Assembly: GCA_963774405.1 (NCBI GenBank)
Contig: CAVZEV010000005.1
Span: 682,001 to 746,000 of the forward strand
From: VRUE01 sp963774405
Lineage (GTDB): Bacteria; Actinomycetota; Thermoleophilia; Solirubrobacterales; 70-9
Direction: 5' to 3'
Length of the DNA: 64,000 bases
Shown: positions 18,899 to 28,478 of the stretch, in pieces
Layout of the letters: each line of letters starts with the position of its first letter
Position numbering within the stretch: position 1 is the stretch's first letter
Position numbers and translations under genes: made by a program
Notes under the pieces: generated by a model
What the model was told of the DNA's origin: nothing
What the model saw: the letters and a program-made list of their open reading frames with translations, nothing else
The model's database searches: none

Positions 18899-20847
18899 GC
18901 TCAAGCGGGTAGGGCTCTCGACACCGCTGCTTGGAGCGGTGGTCGCGCTGCTGACCTGGTCGTTCTTCGGCCTGGCTCCCTCTGCCGGTATCGACCCCTC
19001 CTGGGTGGAGGGGCTGTACATGGCTTCGGAGCGGGGCTTGGACTTTGGCACCCAGATCGTCTTCAGCTTCGGCCCGCTGGGCTTCCTCGACTTCCCCGGT
19101 GCCTACGTGGTCGACCTCGGGCGCCTGGCCTTCCTCTGGTCGACGCTCGTCCACCTCTCCTTCTGCATCGCTGTGTTCTGGGCTTCGCGTCGTGCCTTTG
19201 GCTTGCTGGTCGGCCTGGCGGTAACCGTCTTCGTCGCCTCGATGCCCTCCTCTGATCCGATCCTGATCACCGCGGCCGTGGTTGGCGCGGCGGCCCTGCT
19301 CGAGGAGTGGAGTCCTCGCCTGCGACTCGCCTTTGCGCTCGGCGCCGGGGCGCTGGCCGGGATGCAGTTGCTCGGCTCGCTGCGCGCCGGCCCGGTCCTG
19401 GTCGTGGTCGGACTCGCGGTGGTGCTTGGCCTGCCCGAACGCCGCCGCACCCTGCCGGTCTTCCTCGCCTCGCTGGTCACCTCGTTCCTGGTCTTCTGGT
19501 TCGCCACCGGGCAGGGGCTCGGCAACCTCAGCGATTACGCGCTCAACACGGGGAGCGTCCTGAGCGGCTACTCGGCCTCGATGATCTACGTGCTGCCCGG
19601 TCGGTGGTGGCAGTTTCCGGGCTTTGCCCTGGGAGCCGCGACCCTGGTTGTGCTCGCCATCGCCGCTTCCCGTCGCTGGGACGCTCCCCGCCGCGCCGCC
19701 CTCCTCGTGGTGGTCGGGGCAATCGCCTTCCTGATGTTCAAGCACGCGGTCGTGCGCTCCTCGCCTGGCAGCGCCGGAGTCTGCCTAGCCGCCCTACTGG
19801 GGATCGGCCTCGCCCTCGCACCCCACGTCCGTCGATCGCTCGCGGTCGGGGCGACCGTCGTTCTCCTCGGCTTCACCTACATCGGCAACCAGGAAGGCTT
19901 CGGGCCCGTCACCTTCGACTTTCAAGCTCGCGCCGAAAGCTTCATCACCCAGCTGAAATACATGGTCAAGCCAGGTGGCCTCGCTGAACAGCAGCTGGCC
20001 GGCCGCGAGGCGATGCGGGCTTATTACGCACTGACCCCGCGCCAGCTCGCCCTGCTGCGCTCCGGCAGCGTCCACGTGGCCTCGTTGGAAACGGGCGCCG
20101 CCTATGCCTACGAACTCGACTGGGGCCCGCTGCCGGTCTTCCAGCAGTACACGGCCTACACCGAACGGCTCGACAAGCTCAACGCGGCCAAGCTCGAATC
20201 GAGCTCGGCACCCGATCGGATCCTCTGGGAGGACGCCCCCGTGGTCGATCCCACCTTCGTCAACGTGCGGCCCTTCCCCGGCACGATCGACGAACGCGTC
20301 CCCGCCTGGGACTCGCCGGCGGAGATGATTCAGATGTTCTGCCGCTACCGGGTCGAGAACTGGGATAGGCGCTGGGCCGTTCTGCGCCGCAGCGCCGACC
20401 GCTGCGGCGCAGAACGGCCGCTGCGCTCGGTCACCGCCGCTGCCGGCGAAACGGTTCGCCTGCCGGCTACCAGGCCCAACGAGGCCCTTGTCGTGCGCGT
20501 CGACGGGCTCGGCGTCTCCGGCCTCGAACGCCTGCGCACGCTTCTCTTCCGCGCTGCCAGGCGACACGCGATCTTCGATCGCCACACCTGGAACGTGATC
20601 CCCGGCACGGCGGGCGATGGCCTGCTGCTGCGGGTCGCCGCGTTGGGCCGACTACCCGGGGCCCTACGCGCTCGGAAGTAAGACGACACGAGTCGGCTTC
20701 GAAGCCGAAAAAGCCTCGCTCGCCTTCGGCTCCGACAAGTTGACGCTCAGCTTCAGCGCACTGCCTCTCGCCGGGCCGGCGAGCCTTGAGATCGCAGCGG
20801 CTCAGAAACGCCGGGCGCAGCGTTCGATCCGCGCGAGATTGCCGTGA
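18831..20847 (+). CDS. Polytopic membrane protein, third gene of the cluster (frameshift near 3' end)
   Basis: The main frame gives 616 residues to 20681, but the natural C-terminus probably continues in the next frame to 20847. After about 20645 that frame encodes YPGPYALG ... TRVGFEAEKASLAFG ... LTLSFSALPLA, a sensible beta-strand pattern. One extra base in the GC-rich run would explain it. The protein has about ten transmembrane segments and a C-terminal soluble domain. The ATG at 18831 overlaps paralogue B by 68 bp; the true start may lie up to 100 bp further in. Only weakly related to paralogues A and B. Function unknown, probably envelope glycan assembly. Confidence 0.6.
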
Positions 20848-21029
20848 GAGCGGCCGATGCAGCGGATCGCCTTGCGCGGGTGTGACTCGGTCGATTTGAT
20901 CGCCCGGTCGGCGGAGTCGAACAGGGGCTTGGCGACGAGCAGGTAGGCCACAAGCAGCACCGCGCCCAGGATCGCGAGCCGCAGAATGCTCGAAGTAAGG
21001 CCGCGGAAGACGCTACGCAGGAGGAACAT
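20802..21029 (-). CDS. Small single-pass membrane protein (75 aa)
   Basis: A 75-residue protein with one strong transmembrane segment (about 13-37: RLAILGAVLLVAYLLVAKPL) and a basic, Cys-containing C-terminus. It is divergent from the PafBC-like gene and convergent with, and slightly overlapping, the membrane-protein gene. No clear ribosome binding site precedes the ATG at 21029. Function unknown; it is kept because the segment is a well-formed membrane helix in an otherwise empty gap. Confidence 0.5.
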   Translation of the reverse strand: MFLLRSVFRGLTSSILRLAILGAVLLVAYLLVAKPLFDSADRAIKSTESHPRKAIRCIGRSHGNLARIERCARRF

Positions 21030-21058
21030 GGAGGCGGTCGCACACTATCCTGCGACCC

Positions 21059-23116
21059 GTGGCAAAGGACACCGAGAAGCTGATCCGTCAGCTCTCGCTG
21101 ATCTCGTTCCTGATGGCTCAGGGGAGGCCGGTTTCGGCGCTCGAGATCAAGCGCGAGGTTGAGGGCTACAGCGACATGAACGACGACGCCTTCGCGCGGC
21201 GCTTCTACGCGGACCGGGCCGAGCTGGAGAGCCTCGGGATCGAGCTCGGGGTCGAGAAGCCGGGCGAGGGGTTCTTCGAGGCCGAGCTCTACTCGCTGCC
21301 GCCGGAGAACTTCTACCTCGACCCGATCGAGTTCTCCGACGACGAGCTGGCGGCGATGAGCACGGCGCTGATGCTGCTCTCCGAAGGCGAGTTCGCCTAC
21401 GCCGAGCCGCTGCGCCTCGCCCTGCAGCAGGTCGCCTGGGGGCACCCCAACCCGCTCAAGGAGGGCGAGCGGGCGCCGGTCGAGATGGCGATGACGGCCT
21501 CGGCCGGGGGTCGCGACCTCTCCCAGCGCCTCTCCAAGATCGAGACCGCGATCTCGCGCCGCAAGACGGTCGAGTTCACCTACTACACGATGGAGCGCGA
21601 CGAGACCGAGAAGCGCAAGGTCGACCCCTACCACCTGGTCTTCCGCGGCGGCCAGTTCTACCTGATCGGCCACGCCCACGAGCGCGACGCGGTGCGGGTC
21701 TTCCGCCTCTCGCGGATCCAGGGCAAGGTCGGCTACGCCTCCAAGGCCGAGCACGACTTCTCGCCGCCGGAGAACTTCGACCGCCGCGACTACGGCCAGC
21801 GCGCCGACTGGCAGCTGGGCGAGATTCGCGGCCGCGCCCAGATCTTCGTCCGCGACCGCATCGCCTGGCTGATCGAGCGCGACTTCGGCGCCTACGGCGA
21901 GCTGCGCCCGGCCAAGAAGGCCGACGGCGCGCCGGGCAAGGGCTCGGTCTTCGAGACCGACTACGCCTCACCCCGCGAGCTGATCGCCTGGGTGCTGCGC
22001 TGGCGCCAGAACGCCCAGGTCCTGGGGCCGGACGAGCTGCGCACCGAGGCCGACGGCCGTCTCGGCCTGCTGCACGAGCGCCACGAGAACGGCTTCAAGC
22101 CGGCCGAGATCGTCGACCGGCCGCTGCGCGAGGCGCCGCGCCGCGCCCGCTCCAACGGCCGTGGCGAAGCGGCGATCCGGCCCGAGCGCTTCGCCCGCCT
22201 GGTCACCCTCGCCGGGTTGTTGATCGAGTCGGCCAAAGGCGAGGAGCGGTTGCGCCTCAGCGAGCTCTGCCGGCGGCTCGAACTGACCGACGAGGAGCTG
22301 CGCGAGGACATCGATCTGCTCAACGTGGTCAACTTCGGTGGCGGCACCTACGTGCTCTACGCCGAAATCCAGGGCGACGAGATCGAGGTCGACTCCCAGC
22401 CCTACGGTGACAACTTCGCCCGCCCGGCGCGGCTGCTGCCGCTCGAGGCCAAGGCCCTGGTCGCGGCGATCGACCTCTTCGGCGACCACCTGCCCCAGGG
22501 CGGCCTGCAGAGCGCCCGCACCAAGATCGTCACCGCGCTCGGCCACGACCCCTCCGAGGAGGGGCTGGAGATCGCCTCGGGCAGCGGCGGCGACGCCGAG
22601 GTCGCCCGCGTCGTCAACGAGGCGATCGGTGGCAGCCGGGTGCTCGACCTCGACTACTACAAGGAGAACGAGGACACCTTCACCAAACGCTCGGTCGAGC
22701 CGTATCGCCTGGAGAACGGCAAAGAGGGCTGGTACGTCGAGTGCTACGACCTGACCAAAGACGGCGTGCGCCACTTCAAGCTCGACCGGATCAGGGAGGC
22801 GAGCCTCTCCGAGCGGACCTTTGAGCCGCGGCCCGAGGTCGAGGAGCTGGCCGGGGTCGAGGGCTGGATGACCCACGGCGAGGTGCCGACAGCCCACGTC
22901 GCCCGCGTCTGGGTCTCACCCGAGCGAGCCCGCTGGCTGCGCGAGGAGCGCACCGTGGTCGAGGAGCTGGCCGACGGCGCCGTGGTCGTCGAGCTGCCCT
23001 ATGCGGGCACCTCCTGGCTGGTCCGCGAGATCCTTCGCGGCGCCGGCGATCTCGTCGTGCTCGAGCCCGCGGACGCCCGCGAGGCGATCGCCAAAGAGCT
23101 CAACCCGAAGACCTGA
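21059..23116 (+). CDS. Fused PafB-PafC WYL-domain transcriptional regulator
   Basis: A 685-residue protein made of two halves, each a winged helix plus a WYL domain. The first half runs about 1-330 (HTH 1-60, WYL about 165-250 with FTYYTMERDETEKRKVDPYHL), and the second about 365-685 (WYL about 540-610). In mycobacteria PafB and PafC are separate proteins that form a heterodimer activating the DNA damage response; WYL domains bind single-stranded nucleic acid. Here they are one chain, as in several actinobacterial lineages. The start is GTG. The usual Pup-proteasome neighbours are not in view. Confidence 0.88.
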   Translation: MAKDTEKLIRQLSLISFLMAQGRPVSALEIKREVEGYSDMNDDAFARRFYADRAELESLGIELGVEKPGEGFFEAELYSLPPENFYLDPIEFSDDELAAMSTALMLLSEGEFAYAEPLRLALQQVAWGHPNPLKEGERAPVEMAMTASAGGRDLSQRLSKIETAISRRKTVEFTYYTMERDETEKRKVDPYHLVFRGGQFYLIGHAHERDAVRVFRLSRIQGKVGYASKAEHDFSPPENFDRRDYGQRADWQLGEIRGRAQIFVRDRIAWLIERDFGAYGELRPAKKADGAPGKGSVFETDYASPRELIAWVLRWRQNAQVLGPDELRTEADGRLGLLHERHENGFKPAEIVDRPLREAPRRARSNGRGEAAIRPERFARLVTLAGLLIESAKGEERLRLSELCRRLELTDEELREDIDLLNVVNFGGGTYVLYAEIQGDEIEVDSQPYGDNFARPARLLPLEAKALVAAIDLFGDHLPQGGLQSARTKIVTALGHDPSEEGLEIASGSGGDAEVARVVNEAIGGSRVLDLDYYKENEDTFTKRSVEPYRLENGKEGWYVECYDLTKDGVRHFKLDRIREASLSERTFEPRPEVEELAGVEGWMTHGEVPTAHVARVWVSPERARWLREERTVVEELADGAVVVELPYAGTSWLVREILRGAGDLVVLEPADAREAIAKELNPKT

Positions 23117-23209
23117 TCGATTGAGGGCCCCATCGGGTCATCGACGCATCAGGATCTGGCACCCGGTCACTCCGAGATAGGCCGGATCGTCGCGCCCAAC
23201 CCGGGGCCG

Positions 23210-23866
23210 ATGACGCTGGCGGGGACCAACACCTATCTCTACGGGTCGGGGCCGTGCGCGGTGATCGATCCCGGGCCCGACGACGCCGAGCATCTCGAGG
23301 CAGTGCGCGCCGCGGCGGCGGATCGAGGCGGGGTCGGCCTCGTCCTGCTCACGCACAGCCACGGCGATCACGCCGAGGGGGCGGGACGGCTCGGGGTCGA
23401 CGTGGTCCAGCCCGAGGACGGGGAGGAGCAGCTCGGCCTGCGAGCCGTCGCGACCCCCGGCCACGCCCCGGACCACGTCTGTCTGATGACGGCCGACGGG
23501 GTCTGCTTCAGCGGCGACCTCGTGCTCGGCGAAGGCTCGACCTTCGTGCCGCCCGACGGCGGCTCGCTCGCCGCCTACATGGACTCACTGCGCCGCATGC
23601 AGGCCGAGCCGATCGAGCTGATCGCCCCCGGCCACGGACCCTGGATCACCGACCCGGCCGCGAAGCTGGCCGAGTACGTAGAGCACCGCGAGATGCGCGA
23701 GCGCCGCCTGCTCGCCGCCCTCGAGCGCGGCGAGCGCTCCCGCGCCGCCCTGCTCGATGAGGCCTGGAGCGACGTCCCCCCCGAGCTGCGCGAGGCCGCC
23801 GCCATGGTTATGCAAGCCCATCTGGACAAGCTAGGGACGGAAGGCCGCCTCCCCGCCGGCGTCTGA
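23210..23866 (+). CDS. Metallo-beta-lactamase-fold hydrolase (LACTB2-like)
   Basis: A 218-residue protein with the zinc motif THSHGDHAEG and later ligands in TPGHAPDHV, FSGDLVLG and APGHGPWI, followed by a winged-helix C-terminus. This fits LACTB2-like MBL hydrolases, some of which are endoribonucleases. The family's usual IVAPNPGPMTL lead-in is encoded just upstream in frame, but no ATG/GTG/TTG precedes it, so the ATG at 23210 may be too late or a base may be wrong. Substrate unknown. Confidence 0.85.
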   Translation: MTLAGTNTYLYGSGPCAVIDPGPDDAEHLEAVRAAAADRGGVGLVLLTHSHGDHAEGAGRLGVDVVQPEDGEEQLGLRAVATPGHAPDHVCLMTADGVCFSGDLVLGEGSTFVPPDGGSLAAYMDSLRRMQAEPIELIAPGHGPWITDPAAKLAEYVEHREMRERRLLAALERGERSRAALLDEAWSDVPPELREAAAMVMQAHLDKLGTEGRLPAGV

Positions 23867-23868
23867 GC

Positions 23869-23915
23869 TTCCGGTGCGCTTTATCCCCCTATGGGGAGGA
23901 AAAAGCGCACCGGAA
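23869..23915. terminator. Strong stem-loop after the MBL gene
   Basis: A perfect 14-bp stem (23869-23882 with 23902-23915) encloses an inner TCCCC/GGGGA stem. It starts 3 nt after the MBL stop. There is no T-run on the plus strand, so it may be a processed or weak terminator. Confidence 0.6.
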
Positions 23916-23953
23916 CGAATTCGTCCTGGCTGGGTGGCCAGTAGTCTTGAGCG

Positions 23954-26329
23954 ATGGCGCGCGGGGGTGCGATGCGAGCAGGGCTGACGGTCGGCTTGGC
24001 CGGGACGGGCCTGGCTGCGGTCACAACCGCGGCTGCCTGGCATTGGCTGGCGCGGCGGCCGCTGCCGAAGACGAAGGGGACGATCTCGGTCCCGGGGCTC
24101 GAGGGGCCGGTCGGGGTCGAGCGCGACCGCTGGGGCGTGCCGCACATCGCCACCGACAACGCTCATGACCTCTGGTTTGCCGAGGGCTTCTGCCACGGCC
24201 AGGACCGGCTCTGGCAGATGGACTTTTACCGCCGCGTCGTCTCGGGGCGGGTCTCCGAGATGGCCGGGCCCGAGGGTCTGGCGATCGACCGCTTGATGCT
24301 GACGCTCGGCATCCGCCGCACCGCCGAGCGCGAGGCCGAGGCGCTCGACCCCGAGCTGCGCGCCCTGCTCGAGCGCTTTTGTGAGGGCGTCAACGCCGCC
24401 GCCGCGAACGCCAGGGCGATGCCGTTCGAGATGCAGCTGCTGCGGCTCGAGTGGAAGCCGTGGCGCCCGGTCGACATCCTCAGTCTCGGCAAGCTGCTCG
24501 CCTTCGGCCTCTCGACCAACTGGGAGAGCGAGCTGCTGCGCGCCGACATGGTGCGGGCCCTCGGTCCCGAGCGAGCGGCCAAGCTCGATCCCACCTATCC
24601 GGCCGACAACCCGATCGTCACCCAGGAGGCCTGGTCCGGCAACGGCCTGGCGATCGTCGAGCAGATCGACGCCGTGCGCCGCTCGATCGGCCTCGCCGCC
24701 GAGGCCAGCGGTTCGAACAACTGGGCCGTCTCGGGCAAGCTCAGCGCCAGCGGCACGCCGGTGATCGCCGGCGACCCGCACCTGCCGCCGAGCATGCCCG
24801 GCATCTGGTACCAGGTCGGCCTCACCCTCGGCGACCGCTTCGTCCGCGGCGCCTCGCTGCCCGGCATGCCCGGCGTCTACATGGGCCAGAACAACGACGT
24901 CTGCTGGACCTTCACCAACGTCATGGCCGACGTCGAGGATCTCTTCATCGAGCGGCTCGACGGCGACCGCTACCTGTTCGAAGACGAGTGGCGCCCGCTC
25001 GAGATCGTGCGCGAGGAGATCCCGGTCAAGGGCCGCGACGCGCCCGAGGCGCTTGAGGTGCGGATCACCCACCACGGGCCGATCGTCAACGAGGCGCTCG
25101 GCGCCGACGAGGCCGAGCCGCTGGCGCTGCGCTGGCAGACGCTCGACCAGCCGACCGCCTTCGCCGGCATGTTCGAGCTGCACGAGATCACCTCCGGCCC
25201 CGAGCTGGTCGCCGGCCTCGCCGAGCACAGCTCGCCCGCCTCCAACCTGATCTGGGCCGACCGCCACGGCTCGATCGGCTACAAGCTGATCGGCCGCCTG
25301 CCCCTGCGCAGGGGCGACTGCCCCGACCTGCCCAAGCCGGGCTGGAGCGGGGAGTTCGAGTGGGAGGGGACGATCCCCTACGAGGAGCTGCCCGCGACCG
25401 TTGACCCCGAGAGCGGCTTCCTCGTCACCGCCAACAACCGCATCGTCGGCGACGACTATCCCCACCACATCACCAGTGAGTGGCTCGACGGCTTCCGCGC
25501 CGCGCGGATCGAGCAGCTGCTGCGGGCAAGCGACGAGCACGACATCGAGAGCTTCGAGGCGATGCAGTCAGACAACCTCTCGCTGCCGGGGATCGAGGCG
25601 GCGCGACGGCTGGGTCGCCTGACCCCGACCGGCCAGCGCGAGCTGAGCGCGATCGAGCGGCTGCGCAGCTGGGACGGGCGGCTCGACCCGGACTCGGTCG
25701 CCGGCACGATCTACCAGGCCTTTCTGCTGCGCTTGGCGCGCGAGGTGGCCCGCGCCGCGATCGGTGACCGCGACCTCTGCGAGCGCTGGCTCGACCGCGC
25801 CGACAACGGCTTCACCCCGCACGTGACCTCGCCCTGGCGCTGGCACTCGCACCTGATGAAGCTCTGGGAGGAGGGCGACGAGGAGCTGATCGGCCGCCCC
25901 TGGGACGAGCTCGTCCTGGAGGCGCTGAGCGGCGCCCTGGATGACCTCAGCGACCGCTTCGGCCCCGACGCCGAGGGCTGGCGCTGGGGGCACGTGCACG
26001 AGATGGAGTTCCCGCACCCGCTGGGGGAGGCCAACCCGCTGCTGCGCCGCCTGCTCAACCGCCGCCTGCGCGCCGGCGGCGCCCAGGAGACCGTGAGCCA
26101 GATCGCCTACGACCCCAACGACCCCTACAAGGCGGTCTGGGCGCCGAGCTGGCGCATGGTCGCCGAACCGGCGGCGCCCGAGCGCTCGCGCTGGCAGATG
26201 TTCACCGGCCAGTCCGGCCACCCCGCCAGCCGCCACTACGACGACCTGCAGATCGACTGGCTGCACGGCCGCACCCAGCCGATGGCCGGCGAGGGCCCCT
26301 GGCGCAAGCTAAATCTCGTCCCGGCCTGA
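23954..26329 (+). CDS. Penicillin acylase-family Ntn hydrolase
   Basis: A 791-residue precursor. A hydrophobic N-terminal segment (about 8-33) is a signal or anchor. The alpha-chain domain contains VERDRWGVPHI and AEGFCHGQDRLWQMDFYRR. The autocleavage site is at G253/S254 in ASGSNNWAVSG, with S254 the nucleophile of the beta chain. The family hydrolyses amides such as beta-lactam side chains, acyl-homoserine lactones and cyclic lipopeptides. Substrate cannot be told; quorum-signal or lipopeptide degradation is common for related soil enzymes. Flanked by its own intergenic regions, so probably monocistronic. Confidence 0.92.
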   Translation: MARGGAMRAGLTVGLAGTGLAAVTTAAAWHWLARRPLPKTKGTISVPGLEGPVGVERDRWGVPHIATDNAHDLWFAEGFCHGQDRLWQMDFYRRVVSGRVSEMAGPEGLAIDRLMLTLGIRRTAEREAEALDPELRALLERFCEGVNAAAANARAMPFEMQLLRLEWKPWRPVDILSLGKLLAFGLSTNWESELLRADMVRALGPERAAKLDPTYPADNPIVTQEAWSGNGLAIVEQIDAVRRSIGLAAEASGSNNWAVSGKLSASGTPVIAGDPHLPPSMPGIWYQVGLTLGDRFVRGASLPGMPGVYMGQNNDVCWTFTNVMADVEDLFIERLDGDRYLFEDEWRPLEIVREEIPVKGRDAPEALEVRITHHGPIVNEALGADEAEPLALRWQTLDQPTAFAGMFELHEITSGPELVAGLAEHSSPASNLIWADRHGSIGYKLIGRLPLRRGDCPDLPKPGWSGEFEWEGTIPYEELPATVDPESGFLVTANNRIVGDDYPHHITSEWLDGFRAARIEQLLRASDEHDIESFEAMQSDNLSLPGIEAARRLGRLTPTGQRELSAIERLRSWDGRLDPDSVAGTIYQAFLLRLAREVARAAIGDRDLCERWLDRADNGFTPHVTSPWRWHSHLMKLWEEGDEELIGRPWDELVLEALSGALDDLSDRFGPDAEGWRWGHVHEMEFPHPLGEANPLLRRLLNRRLRAGGAQETVSQIAYDPNDPYKAVWAPSWRMVAEPAAPERSRWQMFTGQSGHPASRHYDDLQIDWLHGRTQPMAGEGPWRKLNLVPA

Positions 26330-26371
26330 TCGAGCGCCGAATCGATTGAAGGCTGCAATGGTTGGACGGGT

Positions 26372-27757
26372 ATGCGCCTGCTCCGTCCAGCCGTCGCAGT
26401 CCTCGTGCTGCTCGGCCTCCTCGCCGCGCCGGCCGCCGCTCGCACCGTCGACTTTGGCGGCCGCGCCGTCCACGTGCCGTCGCGCTGGCCGGTCTACCGC
26501 CTGGCCGAGCATCCCCGCATGTGCGTCAGGCTCGACCGCCGCGCCGTCTACCTGGGGACGCCCGGCGCCAACCAACGCTGTCCGGCCGAGGCGATGGGCC
26601 GCCGGCGCGCGGTCCTGATCGAACCGCACTCCGCGGCACGGCCGCGCGCCGCCGCCAGCGCGGTCGCCGCGCCGGCACCAGCCCCGGGGCCGGTCTCCTC
26701 GCCGGAAGCCTTCACCGGCCTCGGCTTCGACGCCTGCGCGACCCCCTCCGCGCGGACGATGGCCGCCTGGGGCTCCTCGCCCTACCGTGGCATCGGCGTC
26801 TACATCGGCGGCGCCAACCGTGCCTGCTCGCAGCCCAACCTGACCAGCGCCTGGGTCAGCGAACAGGTCGCGGCCGGCTGGCACCTGATCCCGACCTACG
26901 TCGGCCTGCAGGCGCCGACCAGCTCCTGCGGCAGCTGCGCCAAGCTGAGCTCCGGGAAAGCCGCCCAGCAGGGTGTCGAAGCGGCGAGCGACGCGGTCGA
27001 AGAGGCGGCTGAAGTCGGCATGGGCCCGGGCAGCCCGATCTACTTCGACATGGAGGCCTACACGCGCACGACGAGCGCCGGCGGCGCCGTCCTCACCTTC
27101 CTCTCCTCCTGGACCAACCAGCTGCACACGCTGGGCTACGTCTCCGGTGTCTACAGCTCCAGCTCCTCGGGGATCGCCGACCTGGCCCGCGCGATCGGCA
27201 GCAGCTACACGCTGCCCGACCACGTCTGGACCGCCAACTGGAACGGGCAGCAGAACACGCTGGACCCCTACCTGCCCTCGAGCGCCTGGCCCTCGCACCA
27301 GCGCATCCACCAGTACCGCGGCGGCCACAACGAGAGCTACGGGCTGATGACGATCAACATCGACAACGACTACATCGACGGTGCCACCGTGGGCGCCTCG
27401 ATCGCCGCGCCTGAACTGCCGCCGCTGACGGTGAAGCACGTGCGGCCGGTCGGCGCCAGGGTGCGGGTCTGGGTCCGCTGCGGCTGGGCAGAAGGCGAAA
27501 CCTGCCCCGGCCAGATCATCCTTCGCACCCACGCCCGGGTGCCGCTGCGCGCCCGCCGCGGCGTGCCGACCCGGGTCGTGCGCGTCGCCGCCGCTCGTCG
27601 CGGCTTCCGCCTCGCCGGCGGCAAGTCCCACATGTTCCTCGTCACGCTCAACCGGCGCGGCAAGCCGCTGCTGCGACTGCGCGGCCTGCTCAAGGCACAG
27701 CTGCTCGTCGCGATTCCGGGCGCCCGCACGACCCGGGCCGTTCGCCTCAAGCGCTAG
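26372..27757 (+). CDS. Secreted DUF1906 (glycoside hydrolase-like) protein
   Basis: A 461-residue secreted protein. The signal peptide is residues 1-23 (ends APAAA-R). A DUF1906 domain (about 115-350) resembles GH25-like TIM barrels, as in Rv2525c: GLGFDACATPS, GIGVYIGGANRACSQ, PTYVGLQ, PIYFDMEAY and the final NIDNDYIDG. The acidic residues of the barrel are present in FDMEAY. A basic beta-rich C-terminal domain follows. It probably binds or cleaves cell-wall glycan outside the cell. Its end overlaps the convergent DJ-1 family gene by 11 bp. Confidence 0.88.
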   Translation: MRLLRPAVAVLVLLGLLAAPAAARTVDFGGRAVHVPSRWPVYRLAEHPRMCVRLDRRAVYLGTPGANQRCPAEAMGRRRAVLIEPHSAARPRAAASAVAAPAPAPGPVSSPEAFTGLGFDACATPSARTMAAWGSSPYRGIGVYIGGANRACSQPNLTSAWVSEQVAAGWHLIPTYVGLQAPTSSCGSCAKLSSGKAAQQGVEAASDAVEEAAEVGMGPGSPIYFDMEAYTRTTSAGGAVLTFLSSWTNQLHTLGYVSGVYSSSSSGIADLARAIGSSYTLPDHVWTANWNGQQNTLDPYLPSSAWPSHQRIHQYRGGHNESYGLMTINIDNDYIDGATVGASIAAPELPPLTVKHVRPVGARVRVWVRCGWAEGETCPGQIILRTHARVPLRARRGVPTRVVRVAAARRGFRLAGGKSHMFLVTLNRRGKPLLRLRGLLKAQLLVAIPGARTTRAVRLKR

Positions 27758-28407
27758 CGGCCGCTTTCAGCCACTCCTCCCGCTCACCGGCGACCCGTTC
27801 CACCAGCTCGACGATCTGGTCGGGCGCCTTCTGTGGCGAGCCCGAGTCGAAAGGGGGCTGGGGGTCGTACTCGAGGCCGAGCTGGATCGCCTGGGCGACC
27901 TCGGGCACCCGCCTCGCGCGAGACCAGGTGCAGCGCCATGTCGATCCCGGCGGTGACGCCGGCGGCCGTGATCAGCTTGCCGTCCTCGACGTAGCGGCCG
28001 CCCACCGGCTCGGCCCCGTATTCGGCGAGGCGGTCGAGGGCGAGCCAGTTGGAGGTGGCGCGCTTGCCCTCGAGCAGGCCGGCGGCGCCGAGCACCAGCG
28101 AGCCGGTGCAGACCGAGGTCGTCCACTTGCTCGCGGCGTCGACCTGTCGCAGCCAGGAGAGCACGCGCTCGTCGGCAAGCAGCGGGCGGTTGCCTTCGCC
28201 GCCGGGAACGAGGACGACGTCCGCCGTATCGACTTCCTCCAGCGAGTAGTCGGCGTTGAGGCCGAGGGCGCCGCTGTCGGTGCGCAGCGGCCCCTTCGCG
28301 GGTCCGACGAACTTCACCTCCCAGCCGGGGACGGAGCGCAGCACGTCGTAGGGGCCGATCGCGTCGAGGGCGGTCAGTTTCTCGAAGATCAGGATGGCGA
28401 CTTGCAT
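27747..28407 (-). CDS. DJ-1/PfpI family protein (frameshifted near 3' end)
   Basis: About 219 residues from ATG 28407. It has the PfpI core with nucleophile Cys in TTSVCTGSLVLGAAGLL, and AAGVTAGIDMALHLV, like the isonitrile hydratase/DJ-1 branch. The last 50 residues are in a different frame: an extra G in the GGG run near 27910 breaks it. The resumed frame reads EVAQAIQLGLEYDPQPPF to a TGA at 27747. The gene is divergent from a GlxA-type regulator that itself carries a DJ-1 domain. Glyoxalase, protease or isonitrile hydratase activity cannot be decided. Confidence 0.8.
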
Positions 28408-28443
28408 GGGCTCAGGTTCCCGCTGCGCCGCTCCGCTGTCGAG

Positions 28444-28478
28444 TGGCAGGAATGCCATTCTGCGATAGATTCCTGCCA
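28444..28478. promoter_or_regulatory. Operator palindromes in the divergent DJ-1/GlxA promoter
   Basis: A perfect 10-bp inverted repeat TGGCAGGAAT/ATTCCTGCCA (28444-28453 and 28469-28478) ends on the first base of the regulator's ATG. Nested inside is GAATG-C-CATTC (28450-28460). It probably binds the AraC-type regulator and controls both genes. Confidence 0.65.

Noticed and set aside
23869..23915. CRISPR-like or mobile repeat
   Set aside because: It is a single stem-loop directly after a stop codon, with no repetition elsewhere in the window.
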